A stretch of 53,481 nucleotides of DNA from Acidimicrobiaceae bacterium (GTDB lineage Bacteria > Actinomycetota > Acidimicrobiia > Acidimicrobiales > Acidimicrobiaceae): the NCBI GenBank assembly GCA_013044475.1, contig JABEUM010000162.1:1-53481 (forward strand). The letters are read 5' to 3'. A program made the position numbers and the translations under genes. Positions within the stretch are counted from its first letter, which is position 1; every line of letters starts with the position of its first letter. This document shows positions 38,483 through 47,156 of this stretch, piece after piece. Under the pieces are notes generated by a model that ran no database searches, had not been told where the DNA came from, and saw only the letters and a program-made list of their open reading frames with translations.

Positions 38483-38613
38483 ATCTAATCTCTAGGATTG
38501 CGCTCCCGGTGGGCGGTTAGTTCACCGAATGGCTCGCTCGGCCGGGCAGCCGTTACTCCCGAGTGACTTTTAGTGGGCATCTCACTCGCGTCCACCTGCG
38601 GGGTTCTCCTCTA

Positions 38614-39003
38614 TCACGCATAATGGGTCAATCGCGATAGATCTGTTCTCTCCTCACCAAGCGTTGCCAGCGCGTAAGCACCGGACTGATCTGCTCTTTG
38701 TGGGTGATGAGTCAACCCATCATCTGAACTGTCGTCCGTACCAAATGGCCCAGGAACGAACAGGACGCTGGCCTCAACTGGGCCAGGATTGGTATCCAAC
38801 CGGTCGCGGATATTCGTTGCAGCGTTCTCGTCTCTATCAACTTCGCTAAAGCACTGCTTGCAGGTAAGTCTCTTAGCGAGCCTTGCTCCAATTAGTCTGC
38901 CTCCACAACCATGATGGAACCGAGATGATGGGAAGAATCGATCTACAGTACCTACCTGTATCCCAGCACGCTCGACTTTGTAGGTAAGTGTCGGTCGAAT
39001 GAC
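38614..39003 (-). pseudogene. TnpB (IS200/IS605-type) C-terminal remnant
   Basis: In the minus strand a frame opens at a stop at 39004-39006 and runs to TGA at 38614. Its protein contains TYKVERAGIQVGTVDRFFPSS, then RFHHGCGGRLIGARLAKRLTCKQC, then SEVDRDENAATNIRDRL. These match the TnpB / OrfB C-terminus: the AGI-VDR-FPSS block, a zinc finger, and the RuvC-III DRDxNAAxNI. The first finger cysteine seems to be His (HHGC). About 65% of a full TnpB is missing, and no TnpA is seen. It is a fossil mobile-element gene. The region 38483-38613 beyond its stop would hold the element's right end and omega-RNA if the border is intact. Confidence 0.75.
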
Positions 39004-39071
39004 TCAGAGTCCGGCGTCAGTTGAACCAGTTTGTGCAGAGAATTAGAATCGAGCTTTTAGGGGGAAAATCG

Positions 39072-39689
39072 ATGGCCGATTTCGAAGTGCTGGAGAGTGT
39101 ACTAGATAAGGATCTAATCCTTATTGAGAATGTCGGTCCGCAGCAGCTGCATTTGCCAACTCCATGTCCGGAATATGACGTCAACATGCTTGTCAATCAC
39201 ATAATTGGCTGGCTCCAGAGGTTTGAATCAGGCGTCAACGGCCGCACCTTTGACGGTGACCCGGGCAAGTTCGTTAGCAGCAACCCCGTCAACGACTTCC
39301 GAAATGCCTCCGCAGGACTCCTCGCTGGTTGGAGTAAAGGTGGGATAGAACGGACGGTTCGCCTGGGTAATTCTGACCTACCCGGCAAAATGGTCATGTC
39401 CATGACATTGACAGAGTACCTAACTCACGGATGTGATCTAGCGGTTGCCACGGACCAAGCAGTGCCCTTCAGCGAGGAGGAGATAGCACTTGTTCTTGAG
39501 CGAGCAAGCGCTACGCTTGGGGAGCAGTATCGGGGTGAAGGCAAGCCATTCGGCCATATCGTCGATGTTACCGAAAGTGCTCCACTGCTGGACCGTTTCC
39601 TCGGATTTATGGGCCGACAGCCTTTGACCGTTCCGAAGCATATCCGCGACGCCTTGGGAATCAACCAGGGCGGGGAGGAGACGCCATGA
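39072..39689 (+). CDS. TIGR03086-type putative metal-binding protein (DinB/mycothiol-like fold)
   Basis: A 205-residue protein resembling the actinobacterial TIGR03086 family of the DinB / maleylpyruvate-isomerase N-terminal fold. LHLPTPCPEYDVNMLVNHIIGWLQRF is the family landmark, and MTLTEYLTHGCDLAVATDQ gives the second conserved histidine. The ATG at 39072 is preferred, with AGGGGG upstream; 17 upstream residues in the open frame are probably not translated. It overlaps a broken VOC-domain gene by 4 nt (ATGA). The function is unknown; thiol-dependent chemistry is a guess. Confidence 0.75.
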   Translation: MADFEVLESVLDKDLILIENVGPQQLHLPTPCPEYDVNMLVNHIIGWLQRFESGVNGRTFDGDPGKFVSSNPVNDFRNASAGLLAGWSKGGIERTVRLGNSDLPGKMVMSMTLTEYLTHGCDLAVATDQAVPFSEEEIALVLERASATLGEQYRGEGKPFGHIVDVTESAPLLDRFLGFMGRQPLTVPKHIRDALGINQGGEETP

Positions 39690-40019
39690 ACATCAAATTC
39701 CTCGCGACCCTAGCCGTGATAGCTCCCGATCCGATCAGCAGCTGCAACCTGTATGCCGGGGTGCTGCGCCTCCCGCTACAGGGCGAAGGTGACGGGTATT
39801 ACCACAGCGAGCAGATCACCGGCTGCAAGTCGTTCGGGATCTGGCCGCTCTCGCAGGCCGCTCAGGCGTGCTTCGGAACCGACCAGTGGCCCGTAGAGCG
39901 GCCAGATCCGCAGGTCAGCATCGAGTTCGACGTTGCCGATGCCACTGCTGTCGAACCGGCTGCAGTCACCAGAGGGCGCAATCATCGGCATCTCCTACAC
40001 GCCCGTGCTACACGACTGA
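39686..40019 (+). pseudogene. Broken VOC (glyoxalase-like) gene
   Basis: The frame opens with MNIKFLATLAVIAPDPISSCNLYAGVLRLPL, typical of a VOC/glyoxalase domain, and runs well through IEFDVADATAVEPAA. It then shifts. In another frame, ending at TGA 40017-40019, the expected C-terminus SPEGAIIGISYTPVLHD is read. An internal deletion of some tens of codons with a frameshift near 39960 explains both. The start overlaps the TIGR03086 stop by 4 nt, so the two were an operon. Confidence 0.65.
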
Positions 40020-40338
40020 TGCCACCAGGCAACGATCGCGGAAGGATCTGAGCTGGCCTGTTGGCTTGGAGAGTTCGGCTCTGTCTCGTTTGTTAGGGTC
40101 GATACCCGCTCCGACTCTGCCACCTGGGATGAACTCATCGGGCGTTTTCGCTATATCAGCACCCCCAAGGCTCGGGTGCCTACCTACGCTACCTCACTAT
40201 TTCGAACGACCGATTTCTTCGTGCCATCAGATTTGGCGCAGCGGCGTGGGCACTCGCCGATCGGAACTCCCTCATCCCTCGGGCGGCGTAAGCCCCAACG
40301 GAGGTCACTTGAAATGGGCCACACCCATGTCGTATAGC
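40020..40338 (+). pseudogene. Open remnant frame after the VOC gene
   Basis: After the TGA at 40017-40019 the same frame stays open for about 105 codons to a TAG at 40336-40338, reading through ATWDELIGRFRYISTP and ATSLFRTTDFFVPSD. It has no start codon with a ribosome binding site, and I recognise no family. It is likely the residue of another gene. Confidence 0.3.
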
Positions 40339-40615
40339 AGATGTGTTCGTCACCGGTTAAAAGCCCGTCGGATTCAATGCGCTAGTGGCTGTTGAAGCCG
40401 GGCTCCAAAATGCCTTCGATCCCAGCGGGCGGAGCTAAGCCTCGCAGATGAAGTCACCCTGGTGGCACTCGGCGCATATGGGTTATCTGCATGTCGATAG
40501 GGTAAGGTCGGAACTGCTCCGCTGAGGAAGCGACATTGAGATTAGGTTTTTCCCAAGGTTCCACAACTATCTTGTGATTTGGCCCGTCAAATAGCTAAGT
40601 ACAGGGGCCGAGGTG

Positions 40616-40626
40616 CCGATAAGAGA
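40616..40626 (+). repeat. Direct repeat CCGATAAGAGA, copy 1
   Basis: CCGATAAGAGA is found again, identical, at 40694-40704, 78 nt away. An 11-mer repeat at this spacing is unlikely by chance in a 450-nt region and could be a regulator or sigma site upstream of clpC. Confidence 0.4.
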
Positions 40627-40631
40627 GACAC

Positions 40632-40649
40632 GGGACTGTCTTCAGTCCC
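40632..40649. promoter_or_regulatory. Hairpin in the clpC leader
   Basis: GGGACTG and CAGTCCC pair around TCTT (7 bp). It lies just after the first CCGATAAGAGA copy. Confidence 0.4.
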
Positions 40650-40693
40650 AAGGATTTGAGCTGGGAAGTTTCGGGAGGACTTAGGTGTTTATA

Positions 40694-40704
40694 CCGATAA
40701 GAGA
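40694..40704 (+). repeat. Direct repeat CCGATAAGAGA, copy 2
   Basis: Second identical copy of the 11-mer; see the copy at 40616-40626. It lies 85 nt before the clpC start. Confidence 0.4.
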
Positions 40705-40789
40705 CCCAAAAGAGGGAGATTCCCGAAATTTGGTTTGATCCCCATTAGAATGTTGAATAGTTGGCTACTCCAAAAAGGGAGGCGGAGGC

Positions 40790-43279
40790 TTGTTTGAACG
40801 CTTCACTGATCGGGCCAGAAGGGTTCTAGTCTTGGCTCAGGAAGAAGCCAAGGGTCTGAACCATAACTTCATTGGCACCGAGCATATCCTGCTTGGACTG
40901 ATTCACGAGGGCGAAGGCGTAGCGGCCAAGGCCCTCGAGTCCTTGGGTATCTCGCTCGAAGCAGTGAGGGAAAAGGTTGAGGAGACTATTGGTCCACCCA
41001 GCGGTACTACCACTGGGTCCCCTCCGTTTACCCCTAGGGCAAAGAGGGTTCTTGAACTGTCGCTGCGAGAGGCACTTCAGCTCGGTCATAATTATATAGG
41101 TACAGAGCACATGTTGCTCGGACTTGTCCGTGAGGGCGAGGGAGTGGCCGCGGGAGTCCTGATCAGCCTTGGAGCGGACCTTTCTAGGGTTCGCCAGCAG
41201 GTGATCCAGATCCTTTCGAGTTCGCAAGGTCGAGAGACCGCAAATGCTGGAGTCGGACAGTCTTCTGGACCTGAGCAACAGTCCGGTGGCTCACCGGTAC
41301 TGGATCAGTTCGGCCGGAACCTTACTCAGACGGCGAGGGAGAAAAAGCTCGATCCGGTCGTAGGACGGGAGCGAGAGATCGAAAGGGTTATGCAGGTCCT
41401 CTCTAGGAGGACCAAGAATAACCCGGTTCTAATCGGTGAACCTGGGGTCGGCAAGACCGCAATCGTCGAGGGGCTAGCCCAGAAGATCGTCGCTAACGAC
41501 GTCCCCGACACCCTACGAGGTAAGCAGCTTTACACCCTGGATCTCGGAGCTTTGGTAGCTGGGAGCAGATACCGAGGGGACTTTGAGGAGCGCCTGAAAA
41601 AGGTGCTCAAAGAAGTGCGCACGAGGGGCGACATCATACTTTTCATCGATGAGCTGCACACTCTGGTCGGAGCGGGTGCCGCCGAGGGAGCAATAGACGC
41701 TGCCTCTATCCTCAAGCCAATGCTGGCAAGGGGAGAACTGCAGACGATTGGTGCGACTACCCTAGACGAGTATCGCAAGCACCTTGAGAAGGATGCCGCT
41801 TTGGAGCGGAGGTTCCAGCCGATAAAGGTTGAGCCGCCATCTTTGGAGCACACGATAGAGATACTCAAGGGCTTAAGGGATCGCTATGAGACGCACCACG
41901 GTGTGACGATTACCGACCAGGCACTAGTTGCTGCGGCAAACCTCGCGGATCGCTATATCTCCGACCGCCAACTCCCGGATAAGGCCATCGACCTTATCGA
42001 TGAGGCGGGTTCGAGGCTGAGAATTAGACGAATGACTTCACCACCTGAACTGAACGGGATAGATCAAGAGCTCGCCAAGATCAGGAAAGAGAAGGACGCC
42101 GCTATCGAAAGGCAGAATTTCGATGAAGCCAAGCGGCTGGTGGCAAAGGAGAAGGACAAGCTCGACCAGAAGAGTGCGCTAGAGAGTACCTGGAAGGCAC
42201 AGGGTAAGGAACTCTTCGACATTGTCGACGAGGAAGTCATCGCTGAGGTGCTCGCTAACTGGACCGGCATACCGGTCTACAAGTTGACCGAAGAGGAGAC
42301 ATCCAAGCTCTTGAGGATGGAGGACGAACTCCATCAGAGGGTTATCGGTCAAGAAGAGGCGATCGCTGGACTTTCCCGGGCGATAAGGAGAACCAGAGCG
42401 GGTTTGAAGGATCCAAAGAGACCTTCGGGTTCCTTTATTTTCCTCGGACCAACCGGCGTCGGAAAGACCGAGCTGGCAAAGACGCTAGCGGCGTTTCTTT
42501 TCGGTGACGAGTCTGCGCTTATTCAGCTCGACATGAGCGAGTACATGGAGAAGCATACGGTTTCTAGGCTCGTTGGTTCACCTCCCGGTTACGTGGGCTA
42601 CGACGAGGGTGGTCAGTTGACCGAGGCGGTAAGGCGCAAGCCCTTCTCGGTGGTGCTCTTTGACGAGATCGAAAAGGCCCATCCCGATATCTTCAACACT
42701 TTGCTGCAGATTCTGGAGGACGGACGCCTTACCGATGCTCAGGGCAGGTCGGTCGACTTCAAAAACACGGTGCTGATCATGACTTCAAACCTCGGGACAG
42801 CCGATCTCAGGAAGGCATCGGTCGGATTCGCAAAGACGACCGAGGCGGTGACTTACGAGCGGATGAAGCTCAAGGTTTCTGAGGCGCTCAAGTCACACTT
42901 CAAGCCGGAGTTCTTAAACAGGATTGACGAAGTGATCGTCTTCCACGAGCTATCTCGTGAAGAGGTGACCGAGATCGTAGACCTGCTGATGACGAGGGTT
43001 CAGAAGCAGCTATCGGCGATGGGAATCTCTCTTGAGTTGACTCCTGAGGCGAAGACATTGTTGGCGGTCAAGGGTTACGATCCGCAGCTTGGAGCTAGAC
43101 CGCTGAGGAGAACTATTCAGAGGATGATCGAGGATCCAATTTCGGAGAAGCTCCTCTGGAAAGAGTTCAGGGTTGGTGAGACTGTAGTTGTCGACGTGGT
43201 TGATGGCGAAATCGTCTTCAGGACAGTTGAAGGACTTGAACCACCGCCGGTTGAGATGGCTGGTACCGGATCGGAGTAA
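40790..43279 (+). CDS. clpC: ATP-dependent Clp protease ATPase subunit ClpC
   Basis: An 829-residue class-I Clp unfoldase that feeds ClpP and degrades damaged proteins. It has two N-terminal ClpN repeats (about residues 1-145), an AAA-1 with GEPGVGKT (about 217), a UVR-like middle segment ([15 protein letters not shown]), and an AAA-2 with GPTGVGKT (about 554). The TTG start follows GGGAGGCGGAGG. ClpP is not in the window. Strong terminator downstream, repeats upstream. Confidence 0.97.
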   Translation: MFERFTDRARRVLVLAQEEAKGLNHNFIGTEHILLGLIHEGEGVAAKALESLGISLEAVREKVEETIGPPSGTTTGSPPFTPRAKRVLELSLREALQLGHNYIGTEHMLLGLVREGEGVAAGVLISLGADLSRVRQQVIQILSSSQGRETANAGVGQSSGPEQQSGGSPVLDQFGRNLTQTAREKKLDPVVGREREIERVMQVLSRRTKNNPVLIGEPGVGKTAIVEGLAQKIVANDVPDTLRGKQLYTLDLGALVAGSRYRGDFEERLKKVLKEVRTRGDIILFIDELHTLVGAGAAEGAIDAASILKPMLARGELQTIGATTLDEYRKHLEKDAALERRFQPIKVEPPSLEHTIEILKGLRDRYETHHGVTITDQALVAAANLADRYISDRQLPDKAIDLIDEAGSRLRIRRMTSPPELNGIDQELAKIRKEKDAAIERQNFDEAKRLVAKEKDKLDQKSALESTWKAQGKELFDIVDEEVIAEVLANWTGIPVYKLTEEETSKLLRMEDELHQRVIGQEEAIAGLSRAIRRTRAGLKDPKRPSGSFIFLGPTGVGKTELAKTLAAFLFGDESALIQLDMSEYMEKHTVSRLVGSPPGYVGYDEGGQLTEAVRRKPFSVVLFDEIEKAHPDIFNTLLQILEDGRLTDAQGRSVDFKNTVLIMTSNLGTADLRKASVGFAKTTEAVTYERMKLKVSEALKSHFKPEFLNRIDEVIVFHELSREEVTEIVDLLMTRVQKQLSAMGISLELTPEAKTLLAVKGYDPQLGARPLRRTIQRMIEDPISEKLLWKEFRVGETVVVDVVDGEIVFRTVEGLEPPPVEMAGTGSE

Positions 43280-43314
43280 GGATCCGGGGAGTATCTTTTT
43301 AGAGTTGAATTAGC

Positions 43315-43347
43315 AGACGACCCCACGAAGGTGGGGTCGTCTTTTTC
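43315..43347 (+). terminator. clpC intrinsic terminator
   Basis: AGACGACCCCAC pairs with GTGGGGTCGTCT around GAAG, followed by T residues. It lies 36 nt after the clpC stop and is the clearest Rho-independent terminator in the window. Confidence 0.92.
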
Positions 43348-43551
43348 GCCCCGTGAAGTGCCGATAACTCCTGGGAACCATTCCCGTGGTGAAGCGCTAG
43401 CAATGGTGGTTTCTAAGGCAGCTAAGTCGGCGAGACGTTTTTAGAGTTCAAGGACTCCCAGAGTGTCCTATGCGGACTAAAGCATTGTTTAGTCTTTGTT
43501 TCGATTATCGAAGCAATCCCAGCTGGCCAGCTCTGCCCCTATGATGGTTAA

Positions 43552-44622
43552 ATGGAGACCAAAAGTTCGCTTCAGCTCGTTGATACCCTTCGAAGGGTAG
43601 CACCCGGAACCGGCCTGCGGGAGGGGCTCGACAGGATACTCCAAGCTCGGATGGGAGCTCTTTTAGTCATTGGTGACGGCCCTGACGTGCTCTCGATCTG
43701 CTCTGGCGGATTTCTCATCGATTCGGAGTTCTCGCCGCAGAGGCTATTTGAACTCGCAAAGATGGACGGAGCGATCATCCTGTCCGGAGACCGGATGAGG
43801 ATAGCTAGGGCCAACGTTCACCTTGTTCCAGATTCGAGTATCTCAACTTCGGAGACTGGAACTAGGCATCGCTCTGCGGAGCGAGTCGCAAAGAGTGTGC
43901 CCGTGACGGTGGTAGCGGTATCAGAAGAACTATCGGTGATTACCGTCTACCGCGATACCTTCAAGCACCAGCTCAAGCCGACCCATACCATCTTTAATCG
44001 AGCAAATCAGGCGCTTGCGACCCTTGAGCGCTACAAGGAGAGGCTCGACGGCGTCTTAGCTAACCTAGACAATCTCGAGGTGGCGAAGTCGGCCCGATTC
44101 AAAGACGTAGTCACAGTGTTGCAACGTGGCGAACTGGTTAGGAGGATTTCAGAGGAGATTGCCTGGTATCTCCTGGAACTAGGTTCTGATGGAAGACTCT
44201 TAGCGCTGCAGCTGGATGAGGTTTATCTGGGATTTGAGACCAACTACCTGTCCGTGATTCAGGATTTTTTAGAGATCACGACCAGGGATGAAGCGGCCGA
44301 ACTTGTCAGCTATCTCGCAGAAGTGCCGATGGCCGAGCTGCTGGACCTGGATCGACTTGCAGAAGGTGTCAAGAAGCATTCCTGCTGTCCGTGGATCTCT
44401 CGCTTAGACTCTCCTTCCTATCTTGAGGCGACTATGGAGTCCCGTGGTTCGCGTCAGGTGAACTCGACCCCCCAGGTTCCTCAGTACGTCAAGGATGCAT
44501 TGAAGGAGACATTTGGCGGGCTGAGGCCGATACTAGAGCCTTCAGAGGACGAACCGGAGGAGAGTGATCCTTTGGACGCGCGCTGGACAAGGGCAATAAA
44601 AGACGGGATTTATCGGTCCTAA
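43552..44622 (+). CDS. disA: DNA-integrity scanning diadenylate cyclase DisA
   Basis: Condenses two ATP to c-di-AMP. The cyclase motifs are KMDGAIIL (DGA, about residue 73) and GTRHRSAERVAK (RHR, about 105). A helical spine follows. The C-terminal helix-hairpin-helix (DNA-binding) region is poorly kept: ESDPLDARWTRAIKDG stands where I expect a VEGIGEVRARAI-like motif, so sensing of DNA branch structures may be altered. radA, the usual upstream neighbour, is absent. c-di-AMP often controls K+ uptake, and TrkA-type regulators are encoded 24 kb away; that link is inference. Confidence 0.93.
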   Translation: METKSSLQLVDTLRRVAPGTGLREGLDRILQARMGALLVIGDGPDVLSICSGGFLIDSEFSPQRLFELAKMDGAIILSGDRMRIARANVHLVPDSSISTSETGTRHRSAERVAKSVPVTVVAVSEELSVITVYRDTFKHQLKPTHTIFNRANQALATLERYKERLDGVLANLDNLEVAKSARFKDVVTVLQRGELVRRISEEIAWYLLELGSDGRLLALQLDEVYLGFETNYLSVIQDFLEITTRDEAAELVSYLAEVPMAELLDLDRLAEGVKKHSCCPWISRLDSPSYLEATMESRGSRQVNSTPQVPQYVKDALKETFGGLRPILEPSEDEPEESDPLDARWTRAIKDGIYRS

Positions 44623-44638
44623 AAGCGCGGCTGGAGAA

Positions 44639-45343
44639 TTAATCGTCGCCGCCAGCGAGTCTTGTCAATTCTTCCCTGTCGGCGATCTTGTACTTCCGGT
44701 CCTGGATTTCGATCACCCCGCTACGCATCAGCGCCGCGAGCGCCTTATTCACCCGCTCCCTCGACGCACCGACCAGTCCGGCTAGCTCTTCCTGGGTGAG
44801 TGGAAGAGTGAATTCGTCGCTGTCGTGGGAAATCTCGAGGATTCTTTTGGCGGTCCGCCCCGGCACGTCCAGAAACATCGCGTCAGCCAGCGCATCATCG
44901 GTATTTCTTAGCCGCTTAGCTAGCAGTTCGAGCATCCCCCACAGTAAGCCGGGCCTCTGGTGGAGTATGAGCCTCAAGACCGAGTAGGGAATCCTGAGTA
45001 CTTCTGTGCGCTCGAGGCATCGAGCGGTCGCCGACCTACCCTGGTCGTCGAAGAGGCCCATCTCTCCAAAGAGGTCCCCCGGCTCCATCAAAGCGACTAG
45101 TGAGTCCTTTCCCCCAGAAGCGCTCTTTTGCATCGCGACCCGACCAGTTGCCACGATAAATAGGTCCGATGAAGCTTCGCCTTCGATAAAGACATCCTGA
45201 CCCCTCAGATAGGTCGATCGCCGATGTGCCTTGATCACATCGTCAATTGCCAACGAGTCGAGGGCCTTCATAAACTCGGTTTTTAGAAGCAGAGACCGAG
45301 CATCCACGTAGCTGGACTGTCCTGTACTCTTTTCAGATCGCAT
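44639..45343 (-). CDS. Crp/Fnr-family transcriptional regulator
   Basis: A 234-residue activator. The cyclic-nucleotide-binding domain shows PGDLFGEMGLFDDQGRSATARC with the ligand RSAT, and the C-terminal HTH is TQEELAGLVGASRERVNKALAAL. I chose the ATG at 45343 because AGGGG lies six to seven nt upstream; a longer frame (10 residues more) is less likely. It is divergent from carD, so it may control that promoter. The ligand (cAMP or other) is not shown by the sequence. Confidence 0.92.
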   Translation of the reverse strand: MRSEKSTGQSSYVDARSLLLKTEFMKALDSLAIDDVIKAHRRSTYLRGQDVFIEGEASSDLFIVATGRVAMQKSASGGKDSLVALMEPGDLFGEMGLFDDQGRSATARCLERTEVLRIPYSVLRLILHQRPGLLWGMLELLAKRLRNTDDALADAMFLDVPGRTAKRILEISHDSDEFTLPLTQEELAGLVGASRERVNKALAALMRSGVIEIQDRKYKIADREELTRLAGGDD

Positions 45344-45446
45344 TTTAAGCCCCTCAGGCCTTCTTCTATGCAATAGAATAGATCCTTTGCACTTTGCCTT
45401 ACCCTAGTTAACGGGAAAAGTGCGGAAATAGCGAGAGTAGGTTTAG

Positions 45447-45926
45447 GTGGGGTTCGACGTAGGAGACAAGGTGGTCTATCCGCATCACGGTGCGGCGATC
45501 ATCGAGAAGCGCGAGACCAGGGAAGCTTTTGGTGAGACCAGGGAATATCTGGTGCTGCGACTGGCGTATGGAGACCTGACCCTGATGGTCCCGGCGGACA
45601 ATACAGACGAGGTTGGCCTCAGGGAGGTCATCAACGACGAAGAGGTCGAGGAGGTGTTTGCCGTTTTACGCAAGAAGGAGGCTCGCATGCCTACCAACTG
45701 GTCGAGGCGGTTCAAGAATCACGTAGAGAAATTGAAGTCAGGAGATATCTACCAGGTTGCCGAGGTAGTAAGGAACCTTTCGCTGCGCGACAAGGACAAA
45801 GGTCTCTCCGCAGGAGAGAAGCGTATGCTTTCAAAGGCCCGCCAGATATTGGTATCGGAGCTCTCATTTGCGCTCGAGGTTCCCGAGTCAGAGGCTGAAG
45901 CGAAGCTAGACGCTGCCCTCTCTTAG
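45447..45926 (+). CDS. carD: CarD-family transcriptional regulator
   Basis: A 159-residue RNA-polymerase-binding protein that stabilises open complexes, for example at rRNA promoters. The N-terminal RNAP-interaction domain begins DVGDKVVYPHHGAAIIEKRE, and the helical DNA-binding part has NWSRRFKNHVEKLKSGD. A GTG start is used. The stop codon overlaps the SD of ispD (TTAGGAGG), coupling translation. Confidence 0.94.
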   Translation: MGFDVGDKVVYPHHGAAIIEKRETREAFGETREYLVLRLAYGDLTLMVPADNTDEVGLREVINDEEVEEVFAVLRKKEARMPTNWSRRFKNHVEKLKSGDIYQVAEVVRNLSLRDKDKGLSAGEKRMLSKARQILVSELSFALEVPESEAEAKLDAALS

Positions 45927-45934
45927 GAGGCGAC

Positions 45935-46624
45935 TTGTCCCCTGGTAGAGTCTGGACCATCATCGTTGCCGGGGGAACCGGCTCTCGTTATGGTGCAAGG
46001 AAACAGCTCGAATGGCTAGTCGATCGTCGGGTGATCGATTGGAGCTATGGGGTCGCCAAATCGGTATCTGACGTAGTAGTGACGGTTAAGCCGAGTTCGG
46101 ATCCGGCGAGTTATCCCGGAGATCTAGTCGCAATTGGTGGTGCGACCAGATCGGCGTCGGTCCGAAATGGCCTAGAGGCGATAGCTAAAATGGGAGCGGA
46201 ACCCCGGGACTTGGTGCTGGTTCATGATGCCGCTCGTCCGTTGGCGACTAGGGAACTCTTCCTGGGCGTGGTTGGTGCCCTTAATTCTGGTGCCGTCTCG
46301 GTTCTGCCTACCCTCGCAGTAACCGAGAGTCTGAAACTCGTAGAGGGTTCGCAGGTCGTCAGGTCGATCGATAGAACCGGATTCCATACCGCACAGACCC
46401 CACAGGGATTTAGCTTTGAGACCATAACCATGGCCCATGCCAAAGGCGAAGACGCTACCGACGACGTTGCCCTAGTCGAGGCGCTCGGTTTGGAGACTAG
46501 GAGGATCGAAGGCGATCCTAATAACTTCAAACTGACCCATCGATTCGATCTTCGGGTCGCCGAACTGGTCCTGTTGGACCGGAAATCAAGTGACCGTAAA
46601 GGCGACGGACAGAATGAACTCTGA
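45935..46624 (+). CDS. ispD: 2-C-methyl-D-erythritol 4-phosphate cytidylyltransferase
   Basis: A MEP-pathway step that transfers CMP to methylerythritol phosphate. The nucleotidyl loop VAGGTGSRYGARKQ, the VHDAARPL motif and the TAQTPQGFSFE segment are present. The TTG start has TTAGGAGG (45923-45930) four nt upstream, overlapping the carD stop. The end overlaps ispF. Confidence 0.93.
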   Translation: MSPGRVWTIIVAGGTGSRYGARKQLEWLVDRRVIDWSYGVAKSVSDVVVTVKPSSDPASYPGDLVAIGGATRSASVRNGLEAIAKMGAEPRDLVLVHDAARPLATRELFLGVVGALNSGAVSVLPTLAVTESLKLVEGSQVVRSIDRTGFHTAQTPQGFSFETITMAHAKGEDATDDVALVEALGLETRRIEGDPNNFKLTHRFDLRVAELVLLDRKSSDRKGDGQNEL

Positions 46625-47156
46625 CGAGGAGGCTTCGTCCTCAGATCTCATAAAGGGAGTTCTCTCTGGCCTTCGAGTAGCGGTGGGTTTCGACATCCAC
46701 CCCTTTTCAAGTGACCCGCTACGCCCGCTTTTGATTTGCGGTCAACTTTTTGACGGACCCGGACTGGAGGGACATTCCGATGGCGACGTGGGGGCGCACG
46801 CTATTTCTGACGCACTCCTTGGAGCTTGCGGGGTGGGTGGGATTGGTGACGTATTTCTAGATACCGACCCGAAGAATAAAGGAGCCGACTCAATAGAGCT
46901 GCTAAAAGATGTGGTCGCTATCACCTCGGGCCGAGGCTTTGTGATCCTCAATGTCGATCTTACGATTATCTCCGAGATTCCTAAGATTGCACCGGTGAGA
47001 GCTGAGATGACCGAGAGACTATCTAGGATTCTTGGGGCTCCGGTAGTCGTGAAGGCCAAGCGGCCGGAGGGACTCGGTGATCTCGGCCGCCAAAAGGGGG
47101 CGGCGGCGATAGCCTCTGCCCTTCTCTACTCTTCGAATCCAAAAAAGGAGCTTTGA
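46614..47156 (+). CDS. ispF: 2-C-methyl-D-erythritol 2,4-cyclodiphosphate synthase
   Basis: Next-but-one MEP step, closing the cyclodiphosphate. Metal ligands are visible in GFDIHPF and GHSDGDVGAHAISDALLGA; DVFLDTDPKNKGADS follows, and the end KAKRPEGLGDLGRQKGAAAIA matches. The N-terminus has 20 or more extra residues before the family start; I use the ATG at 46614 but GTG 46590 is possible. It overlaps ispD by about 11 nt. Confidence 0.9.
   Translation: MNSDEEASSSDLIKGVLSGLRVAVGFDIHPFSSDPLRPLLICGQLFDGPGLEGHSDGDVGAHAISDALLGACGVGGIGDVFLDTDPKNKGADSIELLKDVVAITSGRGFVILNVDLTIISEIPKIAPVRAEMTERLSRILGAPVVVKAKRPEGLGDLGRQKGAAAIASALLYSSNPKKEL

Larger units (their letters stand above)
40339..40789. other. 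clpC upstream region with repeats and hairpin
   Basis: No gene is seen in the last 450 nt before clpC. It holds a repeated 11-mer (40616-40626 and 40694-40704), a 7-bp hairpin (40632-40649), and the inverted pair TTTCGGGA at 40669-40676 with TCCCGAAA at 40721-40728. This arrangement suggests the clpC control region. Confidence 0.45.
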
